DNA of 32,184 bases. Origin: Candidatus Aphodosoma intestinipullorum. Lineage in GTDB: Bacteria > Bacteroidota > Bacteroidia > Bacteroidales > Paludibacteraceae. Below, piece by piece: positions 17,438-26,216 of this stretch (position 1 is the stretch's first letter; the number at the start of each line of letters is the position of its first letter). The notes beneath the pieces were generated by a model, which had not been told where the DNA came from, ran no database searches, and saw only the letters and a program-made list of their open reading frames with translations. A program made the position numbers and the translations under genes. Location of the stretch: the NCBI GenBank assembly GCA_017694515.1, contig JADIMV010000049.1, positions 1 to 32,184 of the forward strand, read 5' to 3'.

Positions 17438-20062
17438 CTATCTCACGACAGTCTTGGCCTCGCGCCGTCCTACCCTGACGATATACACGCCGCGCTGCGC
17501 CACAGTCGCGCACCGTTCATCGCCACGGTAGATACAACGTCCCGAAGTGTCGTACACCTCCATCGGTGAAGTCCCGTCGTCCGTCTCCGCACATATTGTC
17601 ATGTCTGTGGAATAGACAGTCAGATGCTCGTCCGCCTCTACGCCCTCAATAGCCGTAACAGAAGTAAACTCTGCCGTGAATGTCATATCCCCGGTCACCG
17701 TAACAGTACGCGGGTTCTCCGTCACGCCATCGCTCCACTTCACGAACCTGTAACCCTCGTGCGCCTCGGCCACAAGCACCGCCTCCGACAGATACTCATA
17801 TTCACCTCCGCCGCTGACCGCGCCCATCGCGCCGTCATTGGCCTCCGCTGTAACAGTATACACCTCAGCCGCGAACTCCGCAGTATAGACAGCATCTCCG
17901 GTCACAATAACGCGCCTCTGGTTCTCCGTCTCCCCGTCACTCCACTTCACAAAACGGTAGCCCTCGTTCGCCTCGGCCACAAGCATCGCCTCCGACAGAT
18001 ACTCATACTCTCCGCCGCCGCTCACTGCGCCCATCGTGCCGTCATTGGCCTCAGCTGTAATTGTATACACCTCAGCCGCGAACTCCGCAGTATAGGCAGC
18101 ATCTCCGGTCACAGTCACGCGCCTCGGGTTCTCCGTCGCTCCGTCGCTCCACTTCACGAAACGGTAGCCCGCCTTCGGCACAGCCTCGATAGTCACCTTC
18201 TCCTTATAGCTGTACTCCCCGCTGCCTATGACGCGACCCATTGTCTCATTCTCCGGCTCAGCTTTGACCACATACACCGGCTCGAACTCTGCCGTGAATG
18301 TCATATCCCCGGTCACTGTCACAGTGCGCTGGCTGTCCGTCAGCCCGTCGCTCCATCGTACGAACCGGTAATGCTCGTTCGCCACTGCCTTCAGTATAGC
18401 CTCTGACAGGTAAACGAAAGTGCCTGTGCCGGTCACGCTCCCCATGCCGTCGCCGTTCGTCTTGGCTGAGATGGTATAGCTGTTCGGTGCAAACTCGGCA
18501 ATGTATGCCGAGTCTCCCTCCACTGTCACAGTGCGCGGGTTCTTCGTCTCCCCATCGTTCCACTCCACGAAATGGTAATGCTCGTTCGCCGTGGCCTCCA
18601 GCTTCACATCCGTCAGGTAAGCATACACGCCCGCGCCGCTGACCGCGCCCATCTTCTCGTCATTCGCAACCGCAGTGACAGTATAATCCATCAGCGCAAA
18701 CTCAGCCGTCAGTGCGCTGTCGCCCGTCACCGTCAGAAGCCTCGGATTCTCCGTCGCTCCGTCGCTCCACTCCACGAACCTGTAGCCCTCGTTCGCCTCG
18801 GCCACAAGCACTGCCTCCGACAGGTAAGCATACTCGCCCGCGCCGCTGACCGCGCCCATCTTCTCGTCATTCACATCTGTCGTGACCGTATAATCCACTG
18901 GCACAAACTCTGCCGTCAGTGCGCTGTCTCCTGTCACGGTCATCAGCCTCGGGTTCTCCGTCTCCCCATCGCTCCACTCCACGAAGCGGTAATGCTCCTT
19001 GGCCGTGGCCTCCAGTTCCGCCTCCGTCAGGTACGTATAAACGCCCGCGCCGCTGACCGTGCCCATCTTCTCGTCATTCGCAACCGCCGCGATAGTATAG
19101 TCCATCGGTGCAAACTCGGCTATTAATGTCACATACTCAGTAACACTGAAACTGTAGACCCTCTCCTTTGACACCTCCTCGCCGCTCTCGGTCACCCAGC
19201 GCACAAATCTGTAATGCTCCTTCTCGCTGGCTGTCACTTCCCAATAATGTCCGCACATCGATGGCTGCCCCACGCTTACAGTCCCCATCTCCTCGTCACT
19301 GCTTCTGGCGGTCACACGCACCTCTGCATAGAGTTCTATGACCTCATCCGCATATGTCCACAGGTTCCGACCGGTATAGTCACTTTTGCATCCTCCGAGA
19401 TATACGGTATCCAATGATTTGAAAAGCGACGTTTCAAAAGATTTATAAGAAGGAGGTATGCCTCCTAAGAATGTCACTGTACGCACATTGACACAATTTT
19501 CAAATGCAGACTCGCCTATCGTCTGCACACTCTCCGGTATCGTGATCCCCGTCAGGCCTGTGCAGCCCTCAAAGGCCCGTAAGCCTATCTCCGTCACACT
19601 CTCCGGTATCGTGACCCCCGTCAGGCCTGTGCAGCCGTAAAAGGCCCATGAGCCTATCTCCGTCACACTACCCGGTATCGTGACCCCCGTCAGGCCTGTG
19701 CAGCCCCTAAAGGCCCATGGGCCTATCTCCGTCACACTACCCGGTATCGTGATATCCGTCATATTGGAACAATTCATAAATAACGCTGTCCCTAATACAG
19801 TAATGCCTTCGCCTATTGATACCGCTTTTATATACTGCGATTCATAATACCATGGTGCATAATCCGTACCTATATAATTTCCAGTTGCACCATATCCCTG
19901 AAGCTCCAGCAGGCCGGTTTCTGTATCAAACTTATACGATACATTCGTCCCGTCTCCTCCTTCTCCGCAGTAACCGCTGAGTATTTCGGCTTGTAGCCCT
20001 GCCGAAAACAGCAGGGCTATAGCTATCGTGATTATTTTTGTCCGCATACCTCCTCCTCCCAA
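17438..20062 (-). CDS. Large BspA-like LRR protein with about eight tandem ~69-aa InlB-B-type repeats and C-terminal sorting-like domain
   Basis: Signal peptide MRTKIITIAIALLFSAGLQA; LRR units GSVTEIGPWAFRGCTGLTGVTIP; repeats such as YTVTAEANDGAMGAVSGGGEYEYLSEAVLVAEAHEGYRFVKWSDGVTENPRTVTVTGDMTFTAEF; C-terminus MEVYDTSGRCIYRGDERCATVAQRGVYIVRVGRREAKTVVR. Confidence 0.9.
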   Translation of the reverse strand: MGGGGMRTKIITIAIALLFSAGLQAEILSGYCGEGGDGTNVSYKFDTETGLLELQGYGATGNYIGTDYAPWYYESQYIKAVSIGEGITVLGTALFMNCSNMTDITIPGSVTEIGPWAFRGCTGLTGVTIPGSVTEIGSWAFYGCTGLTGVTIPESVTEIGLRAFEGCTGLTGITIPESVQTIGESAFENCVNVRTVTFLGGIPPSYKSFETSLFKSLDTVYLGGCKSDYTGRNLWTYADEVIELYAEVRVTARSSDEEMGTVSVGQPSMCGHYWEVTASEKEHYRFVRWVTESGEEVSKERVYSFSVTEYVTLIAEFAPMDYTIAAVANDEKMGTVSGAGVYTYLTEAELEATAKEHYRFVEWSDGETENPRLMTVTGDSALTAEFVPVDYTVTTDVNDEKMGAVSGAGEYAYLSEAVLVAEANEGYRFVEWSDGATENPRLLTVTGDSALTAEFALMDYTVTAVANDEKMGAVSGAGVYAYLTDVKLEATANEHYHFVEWNDGETKNPRTVTVEGDSAYIAEFAPNSYTISAKTNGDGMGSVTGTGTFVYLSEAILKAVANEHYRFVRWSDGLTDSQRTVTVTGDMTFTAEFEPVYVVKAEPENETMGRVIGSGEYSYKEKVTIEAVPKAGYRFVKWSDGATENPRRVTVTGDAAYTAEFAAEVYTITAEANDGTMGAVSGGGEYEYLSEAMLVAEANEGYRFVKWSDGETENQRRVIVTGDAVYTAEFAAEVYTVTAEANDGAMGAVSGGGEYEYLSEAVLVAEAHEGYRFVKWSDGVTENPRTVTVTGDMTFTAEFTSVTAIEGVEADEHLTVYSTDMTICAETDDGTSPMEVYDTSGRCIYRGDERCATVAQRGVYIVRVGRREAKTVVR
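17653..19310 (-). repeat. Tandem ~207-bp coding repeats (about 8 copies), approximate bounds
   Basis: Recurrent phrases YRFVxWSDGxTENPRxVTVTGD and MGxVSGxGxYxYL; the last two units are nearly identical. Confidence 0.85.
19500..19765 (-). repeat. Tandem 69-bp LRR-coding repeats
   Basis: Near-identical units gcctatctccgtcacac[ta]c[tc]ccggtatcgtgacccccgtcaggcctgtgcagcc. Confidence 0.85.
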
Positions 20063-20595
20063 AATTTATACAATTCTTTCCCTGAAACATCACCGGCCAA
20101 AAAATCGTCTATCTTTTCCCGGAAAGCATTATTTTTTATCTTCGGCCTGTCATGGGGCTTCAGACTGTAGAGAATCTTCAGGCTGTCAAGGATAACTTCT
20201 CGCAGTTCCCTTGGCACAATAAACCACGTTTTATATTTCCCTGCTGCCGGATAGCCGTTCTTTCCATAGAACCACCTGATGCCGAGTTGTGGTTCTGGCT
20301 TATGATTATTATCCGGCTTATAGGTCAATGCCACTATAGCCCAATGGTTTTCCACACACTTATAGACTATTGCATGTACGCCTTTTATACGGTCTTTAGG
20401 TGACTTTATCCCCATTATTACTTTGTCGTCCATACTCATATTCGCATCCATAGCACTTTCTGTTTTTTTATGATTACACATTATTTTATATAAGTACCCC
20501 TCGGACACCATGTCCGTATATGCGCACAGAAAAAGCGTGGGTACTTTTTCGTTCTTCTTGAGCCTTTGAGGTCCTGGACTACCTATCTCACCCAA
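20032..20595 (-). CDS. Hypothetical protein; true start probably internal
   Basis: Core ...GVHAIVYKCVENHWAIVALTYKPDNNHKPEPQLGIRWFYGKNGYPAAGKYKTWFIVPRELREVILDSL...; overlaps the LRR gene start by ~31 bp. The N-terminal ~35 aa (MGEIGSPGPQRLKKNEKVPTLFLC...) coincide with the inverted-repeat leader. Confidence 0.6.
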   Translation of the reverse strand: MGEIGSPGPQRLKKNEKVPTLFLCAYTDMVSEGYLYKIMCNHKKTESAMDANMSMDDKVIMGIKSPKDRIKGVHAIVYKCVENHWAIVALTYKPDNNHKPEPQLGIRWFYGKNGYPAAGKYKTWFIVPRELREVILDSLKILYSLKPHDRPKIKNNAFREKIDDFLAGDVSGKELYKFWEEEVCGQK

Positions 20596-20693
20596 AATAC
20601 ACGAACAAAGCCCACGCGTACAAACACGTGAGCGTCATTTAGCTCTGTTCTTGGTGAGATTACTGAAACTGTCCAGGTTTCAAAAGCTCAAGA
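20534..20693. repeat. Nested imperfect inverted repeats in the leader of the 20032/17438 operon
   Basis: cttgagcctttgaggtcctggac (from ~20557) versus reverse complement of gtccaggtttcaaaagctcaag; second pair agcgtgggtactttttcgttc versus gaacaaagcccacgcgt. Confidence 0.75.
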
Positions 20694-20813
20694 AACTACT
20701 AATAACGCTTTCTCCTAATATGTCTTTTCACTTCATGGTGCGCATATCAAACCGTTGCGCATTTCATTCCATAGGCAAATTATGTTTTTATTATTTTCTG
20801 TTTTCTGTCTGTT

Positions 20814-21186
20814 CAATCCGAATCGGTCATTAGATTTTACAATGGTTTGTGTCTATCCCATGTGCTGCCCCAGCCGCCACAGCGGCCTTTGTCCGTATCT
20901 CCTGTCGGTACACATTCCTGCTGCGCACGAGAGTGACGCTCTGTCGGCAAAACCTGACGCTAAAGTGCCAAAACTGTTCGGAAACTTTAGCCGGACCGCA
21001 TCTGGTCTCGCACTATCGTGTTACAAAGTTAGTCCAAAACATCAACATAAACAATACCGCATACCAAAAACACAAAAACGTAGTAAGCCCGCAGCCCGCC
21101 CCTTAGTCCTAAAATAAGTTAAAAACACGTACTCTCGCCTTACCTTCCGGCTACCCTCTCCCTACCATTCCGCGCAGATACCTCCA
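20814..21186. repeat. Dispersed element locus C
   Basis: caatccgaatcggtcattagattttacaatggtttgtg at 20814; gttaaaaacacgtactctcg at 21118-21137; same order and nearly same spacing as locus A. Confidence 0.72.
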
Positions 21187-21286
21187 CACTTGACAGCCAT
21201 AAAAATCTCCCAGCTTTCAGTCCCCGGGAAACATGGCGGCAACGCGACATCAATAACATCTGCCCGAACCATCCTGACAAACCGCA

Positions 21287-21318
21287 TTTTGCCATACGCC
21301 GATTATTTCGTACCTTTG
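21287..21318 (+). promoter_or_regulatory. Bacteroidetes promoter for nusB
   Basis: TTTTG 21287-21291, N19, TACCTTTG 21311-21318. Confidence 0.75.
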
Positions 21319-21418
21319 CAGCCCCAATTACAGGACAGGGCTGCACTGCTATGCCGTGAGATTAACATCGGCACGCCGCAGCATCCGGACGAAAAGTTCC
21401 AAGACAAAACTGACTATT

Positions 21419-22381
21419 ATGATAAACAGAGTTCTTCTTCGTATTAAACTGATTCAAATCCTCTACTCATACCACGTGAGCGGTTCGTCCGACCCGTATG
21501 CCGCACGCAACGAGCTGTTGCTGAGCATCAAAAAGGCGTATGACCTCTACTTCTACCTGTTCGTACTCATTCTCGACATCACCCGCTACGCCGAGATGCG
21601 TATAGACTTCGGGCGCAACAAAATCAGGCCGACCGAAGAGGACTTGAACCCCAATATGCGCTTCGTGGAAAACCGTTTCGCCCGCCAGCTTGCGGAAAAC
21701 ACCATGCTGCAGGAGCACCTCAAGGACAACCCCATGTCGTGGAGCGATTACAACAACATCATAAGGAACATCTTCGACAAGATAGAAGCCTCCTCCCTCT
21801 ACCGCAACTATATGTCCTCGCCCGAGACAAGCTATGAGGACGACAAGGAGCTGTGGCGCAGAATCTTCAAGAACATCATCATGCGCGATGAGGAGATATG
21901 CGCCGGCATTGAGGAAATACTCGAGGAGCAGAGCATCTATTGGGTTGACAACCTCGAGATTACGGCCAGCTTCGTAACCAAGACCATCAGGATGTTCTCC
22001 GAAGGGAACGGCGCGGGGCAGGAACTGCTCCCAATATTCAGGAACGACGGCGACAGGCGTTTCGTGCTGACCATGTTCGACGAGACCGTCAAGAACGGAC
22101 AGTACGCCGCAGAACTCATCAAGGCGACCCTGCAAAACTGGGAGTACGACCGCATAGCCCTGATGGACATCGTGATAATGAAAGCCGCCATCACGGAACT
22201 GCTCAACTTCCCGACCATCCCCGTCAACGCGACGCTCAACGAGTTCATCGAAATCGCTAAATCCTACAGCACAGAGCGCAGCGGCACATTCGTCAACGGA
22301 GTGCTCGACAGGATAGTCGTGCGCCTGAAAGCCGAGTCCAAGCTCCAGAAAGTGGGCTACATTCCCGGCGAACAGGAATAA
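21419..22381 (+). CDS. nusB: NusB antitermination factor (long Bacteroidetes form)
   Basis: MINRVLLRIKLIQILYSYHVSG...; C-terminal RIALMDIVIMKAAITELLNFPTIPVNATLNEFIEIAKSYSTERSGTFVNGVLDRI. Confidence 0.92.
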   Translation: MINRVLLRIKLIQILYSYHVSGSSDPYAARNELLLSIKKAYDLYFYLFVLILDITRYAEMRIDFGRNKIRPTEEDLNPNMRFVENRFARQLAENTMLQEHLKDNPMSWSDYNNIIRNIFDKIEASSLYRNYMSSPETSYEDDKELWRRIFKNIIMRDEEICAGIEEILEEQSIYWVDNLEITASFVTKTIRMFSEGNGAGQELLPIFRNDGDRRFVLTMFDETVKNGQYAAELIKATLQNWEYDRIALMDIVIMKAAITELLNFPTIPVNATLNEFIEIAKSYSTERSGTFVNGVLDRIVVRLKAESKLQKVGYIPGEQE

Positions 22382-22406
22382 CCGGCAATCTCGACAGACA
22401 AAGCGG

Positions 22407-22438
22407 TTTGTTCATGCGGAATGTTTTTCGTACCTTTG
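22407..22438 (+). promoter_or_regulatory. Bacteroidetes promoter for yajC
   Basis: TTTG 22407-22410, N20, TACCTTTG 22431-22438. Confidence 0.75.
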
Positions 22439-22480
22439 TGCCGTATTTGAATTACCCAACAAACAAATAAGAGAGACTTT

Positions 22481-22819
22481 ATGCTAAACATTATTTTGGA
22501 CGCAGCCGCAGCAGGCACTTCAGGTGCAGGCGGCGGAATCATGCAGATTCTCATGCTTGTACTGATTGTCGTAGTATTCTATTTCTTCATGATACGCCCG
22601 CAGTCCAAGCGCCAGAAGGAAATCAAGAAATTCCAGGACAGCCTCGAGAACGGGAAGCACATCATAACCTCCGGCGGAATATACGGCAAAGTGCGTGAAG
22701 TGAAGGACAACTATGTAGTTGTGGAAATCACTGACGGCGTGAAAATCCGCGTCAACAAGAACATGGTGTTCGACTCTCCCGAGGACGCGAACCAGACTCC
22801 GGCAGCCCCGGCGAAATAA
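22481..22819 (+). CDS. yajC: Preprotein translocase subunit YajC
   Basis: IMQILMLVLIVVVFYFFMIRPQSKRQKEIKKFQDSLENGKHIITSGGIYGKVREVKDNYVVVEITDGVKIRVNKNMV. Confidence 0.95.
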   Translation: MLNIILDAAAAGTSGAGGGIMQILMLVLIVVVFYFFMIRPQSKRQKEIKKFQDSLENGKHIITSGGIYGKVREVKDNYVVVEITDGVKIRVNKNMVFDSPEDANQTPAAPAK

Positions 22820-22958
22820 CTCCGTACTGCTAATAAAACCTGCCCGCACATCTGACCCTTGACGGCATTGCCGTGTACAGGTGTGTACGGTAGAGCAGCG
22901 CATAGCGGCTGGGCAGCGGCTCGTTTTGTCGTACCCACTGTCCATAAAGTCATTACTG

Positions 22959-23957
22959 ATGATAAGAAAGAAAAGATACATCGTCACAGTGCGGAAGTAC
23001 ATCAGAAAAATCGCATCATTCCTTCTCACAAAGGATGTTGCGGTTTTTTTGCTGTTCCTCGCCGTGGCCTTTTTCTTCTGGCTGATGCACGGCACAGGCT
23101 CACGGCGCGAGATAAAGATAGAGATACCGCTCGAGTACACATCCATACCGTCAGACATAAAGCTCGACTCGGAACTGCCACGCTCCCTGACCTTCGTCCT
23201 CAAGGACGAGGGGAAAGAACTTTGGGGATACATGAAGAAAAAGAACATAGAGCCCGTCAAGATAGACCTGTCGGCAGACTTTGACGGCAGCGGTGTGCTG
23301 GAGAAGCCCGTCGACGAACTTCTGTCGCGCATATCGCCGCGCTTTGCCGGCTCTACACAGATAGTCAGCGTAACGCCTTCCGTCATTCAGGCGCAATACA
23401 CCCGTTTACAGTCAAAGAAAGTGCCGTTCACCCTCGCGACGAAGCCCCCGTTAGCCCCGCAGCACATACTGCTGGACTCCATCCTGCTCTCGGCGCATGA
23501 GGCCACAGTCTATGGCGACATGGCCGCACTCGACACCATCTCTGAAATCAGGCTCGTATTCCCCGACGGGCAACTGTCCAAGACCTCTGACATAAAGCTG
23601 AGCCCGTCTGACATATACAAAGGAATTGCGATAACGCCCTCCACTGTCGATGCCCACATCGGCGTGGAGATGTCCACAGAGAAATCGGTGACCGTACGCA
23701 TCACGGCGGTCAATTTCCCGAAAAACGTATCCCTGCGCGCATTCCCGGGCGAAGCCAAAGTGACATTCACCGTCGGCCTCAGCCGGTTCAATCAGGTGAC
23801 GGCACATGACTTCGCCGTTGAAGTAGACTACAATTCGCTGAAAGAGAAAGGTTTCAACGGCAGGACAAAACTCCGGGTGACGCGCCGCCCCGACTACGTG
23901 CAGAAAGTGCGCGTCTCCCCGGCGGAGATAGAATACATATTTGAGGAGGAGCTGTAG
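22959..23957 (+). CDS. YbbR-like domain protein
   Basis: MIRKKRYIVTVRKYIRKIASFLLTKDVAVFLLFLAVAFFFWLMHG, single TM then beta-rich YbbR-like repeats; sits between yajC and coaE. Confidence 0.83.
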   Translation: MIRKKRYIVTVRKYIRKIASFLLTKDVAVFLLFLAVAFFFWLMHGTGSRREIKIEIPLEYTSIPSDIKLDSELPRSLTFVLKDEGKELWGYMKKKNIEPVKIDLSADFDGSGVLEKPVDELLSRISPRFAGSTQIVSVTPSVIQAQYTRLQSKKVPFTLATKPPLAPQHILLDSILLSAHEATVYGDMAALDTISEIRLVFPDGQLSKTSDIKLSPSDIYKGIAITPSTVDAHIGVEMSTEKSVTVRITAVNFPKNVSLRAFPGEAKVTFTVGLSRFNQVTAHDFAVEVDYNSLKEKGFNGRTKLRVTRRPDYVQKVRVSPAEIEYIFEEEL

Positions 23958-23963
23958 CGCATC

Positions 23964-24596
23964 ATGATACTGATAGGCATAACAGGAGGTATAGGGTCAG
24001 GCAAGTCCGTTGTGGCACAGCTGTTCGCCCTCTACGGCATACCGGTCTACGACTCGGACTCGAACGCCAAACGGCTGATGGCGCAGTCACCTGAAATCAG
24101 GGAGAGCCTGACGGCCATATTCGGCAACGGCATATATCCCGGCGGCACGCTCGACCGCGAGGCTTTGGCAAAAATCATATTCGCAGACGAGGAGGCACGG
24201 CAGACTGTCAACGCCATAGTCCATCCCGTTGTCTGCAAGGACTTCATGCTATGGGCCGATGCGCTTTCGGCCACGCACCCCATGGTAGCCGTCGAGTCGG
24301 CCATTCTCTACGAATGCGGGCTTGACGAATATGTAGACCTCACGGTTGCCGTCACCGCGCCCGACGATGTGCGCATCGCACGCGCCTGCCGACGCGACGG
24401 CACCGACGCGGAACATATACGCGGGCGGATGGCGGCGCAGATAGACCAGAAGAGGATAGCCGAGATGTCCGACTTCCACATCACGAACGACGGGCGGCAG
24501 ATGCTTATCCCGCAGGTAGAACGCATAATAGAGAGAATAAGACGATATGGCAAACAGAGAGATAGAGCTGCTCGACTGGGGGCTTACAGACTATGA
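23964..24596 (+). CDS. coaE: Dephospho-CoA kinase
   Basis: MILIGITGGIGSGKSVVAQLFALYGIPVYDSDSNAKRLM (P-loop). Confidence 0.95.
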   Translation: MILIGITGGIGSGKSVVAQLFALYGIPVYDSDSNAKRLMAQSPEIRESLTAIFGNGIYPGGTLDREALAKIIFADEEARQTVNAIVHPVVCKDFMLWADALSATHPMVAVESAILYECGLDEYVDLTVAVTAPDDVRIARACRRDGTDAEHIRGRMAAQIDQKRIAEMSDFHITNDGRQMLIPQVERIIERIRRYGKQRDRAARLGAYRL

Positions 24597-25218
24597 CGAG
24601 GCATACGCCCGGCAGGAGGAGCTGTTCAGCCGCACAATAGCGGACAAGAAAGAGAGCAAACCGACACACAACTACCTGATACTGTGCGAACACCCGCACG
24701 TCTATACGCTCGGCAAGAGCGGCAAGCCCGCAAATATGCTCATGACGGACGAGTACCTCGCTGCGCGTGGAATCAAGTTCGTCCACACCGACCGGGGTGG
24801 CGACATCACATACCACGGCCCCGGACAGATAGTCGGCTACCCCATCTTCGACCTCGACAATTTCCGTCTCGGCCTGAAAGACTACATAGACCGCATGGAG
24901 GAGGCCGTCATCCGCACCATTGCCCGCTACGGGCTTCGCGGCGCACGGCTGCACGGCGCGACAGGCGTGTGGCTCGACCCCGAAACGCCCGGACGGCAGC
25001 GCAAGATATGCGCCATCGGCGTGCGCTCTTCCCGCTTCGTGACCATGCACGGCTTCGCGCTGAACGTCAACACCGACCTCAGCTACTTCCACAACATCAA
25101 CCCCTGCGGTTTCATCGACAAGGGAGTCTGCTCCATAGCGTCGGAAACAGGCCGCCACATAGATTTCGCCGAGGCCAAACGGTTCGTCGCAGAGGAGTTC
25201 AACAACGTGTTCAGATAA
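24547..25218 (+). CDS. lipB: Lipoyl(octanoyl) transferase
   Basis: LLDWGLTDYDEAYARQEELF...CEHPHVYTLGKSG...HTDRGGDITYHGPGQIVGYPIFDL...GATGVWLD...KICAIGVRSSRFVTMHGFALNVNTDLSYF. Confidence 0.95.
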   Translation: MANREIELLDWGLTDYDEAYARQEELFSRTIADKKESKPTHNYLILCEHPHVYTLGKSGKPANMLMTDEYLAARGIKFVHTDRGGDITYHGPGQIVGYPIFDLDNFRLGLKDYIDRMEEAVIRTIARYGLRGARLHGATGVWLDPETPGRQRKICAIGVRSSRFVTMHGFALNVNTDLSYFHNINPCGFIDKGVCSIASETGRHIDFAEAKRFVAEEFNNVFR

Positions 25219-25248
25219 AGTCTCAATTCATTAAAACTAAATACGACT

Positions 25249-26013
25249 ATGCTTTTCGATACCATCATCGTAGGCCCTATCCACAGCCGCCGTCTCGGCC
25301 GCTCCCTCGGCGTGAACCTGCTCCATGAGCAGGCCAAGATTTGCTCATTCGACTGCGTATATTGCGAATGCGGATTCAATTTCCAGAACCCTGACAGCTA
25401 CCAGCCCTCACGCGCCGAGGTCTACAAGGCTCTCGAAGCCAAGCTCATAGAACTGAAAGAGCGCGGCGAGGGCATAGATGTAATAACCTTTGCGGGCAAC
25501 GGCGAACCGACCACCCACCGCGAGTTTCCCGAAATCATCGGCGACACCATCACGCTCCGTGACGCCCATTTCCCCGAAGCGAAGATAAGCGTGCTGAGCA
25601 ACGCCACGATGATATGGAAACCGCAGGTGCGCGAAGCCCTTAACCGCGTGGACAACAACATACTCAAACTCGACTCCGCCCTCGACTCCACAGTGCAGGC
25701 CATCAACCGCCCCACAGGCCGCTACTCGGTAGAAAAAGTGATAGAGGAACTGGCGGCATTCCATGGCAACGTCATCATACAGACCCTGTTCCTGCGCGGC
25801 GAATATGACGGAAAGCGGTTTGACAACACCACCGAGGAGGAAGTCTCCGCATGGCTCGACGCGCTGCGCCGCATCATGCCGAAAGAGGTGATGCTCTACT
25901 CCCTCGACCGCCCCACCCCGGCCAAGAACCTCACAAAGATAGAGTACGGCGAACTCGACCGCATCGCCGCCCGCGTCCGCGCCCTCGGCATAGCCACACA
26001 GGTCACGAAGTGA
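25249..26013 (+). CDS. Radical SAM protein
   Basis: GPIHSRRLGRSLGVNLLHEQAKICSFDCVYCECGF (CxxDCxYC-type motif); VITFAGNGEPTTHREFPEII. Confidence 0.88.
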   Translation: MLFDTIIVGPIHSRRLGRSLGVNLLHEQAKICSFDCVYCECGFNFQNPDSYQPSRAEVYKALEAKLIELKERGEGIDVITFAGNGEPTTHREFPEIIGDTITLRDAHFPEAKISVLSNATMIWKPQVREALNRVDNNILKLDSALDSTVQAINRPTGRYSVEKVIEELAAFHGNVIIQTLFLRGEYDGKRFDNTTEEEVSAWLDALRRIMPKEVMLYSLDRPTPAKNLTKIEYGELDRIAARVRALGIATQVTK

Positions 26014-26106
26014 CGCGGCAATGTCCGCATCTCGCGGCGGACATCGCGGCATCTGAATAATAATCTATGGCACAGGAGTGCAGCCACTCCCCGCCGCCCA
26101 TACACC

Positions 26107-26140
26107 GCAGGCCATGCAATCATCCGTTTGCATGGCCTGC
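26107..26140 (+). terminator. Strong hairpin downstream of the radical SAM gene
   Basis: Perfect 13-bp stem gcaggccatgcaa/ttgcatggcctgc, 8-nt loop. Confidence 0.65.
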
Positions 26141-26159
26141 ATATAAAATCAGCTCACGC

Positions 26160-26190
26160 TTTGTGGACACATTTTTTTGTCCTAAATTTG
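26160..26190 (+). promoter_or_regulatory. Bacteroidetes promoter for the glucosaminidase gene
   Basis: TTTG 26160-26163, N19, TAAATTTG 26183-26190. Confidence 0.75.
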
Positions 26191-26216
26191 TAAGCGGAAA
26201 ATATCACAAGACCGAC

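Noticed and set aside
17624-18406. 260-aa plus-strand ORF
   Set aside because: Antisense to the tandem B-repeat region; its repetitiveness mirrors the real gene.
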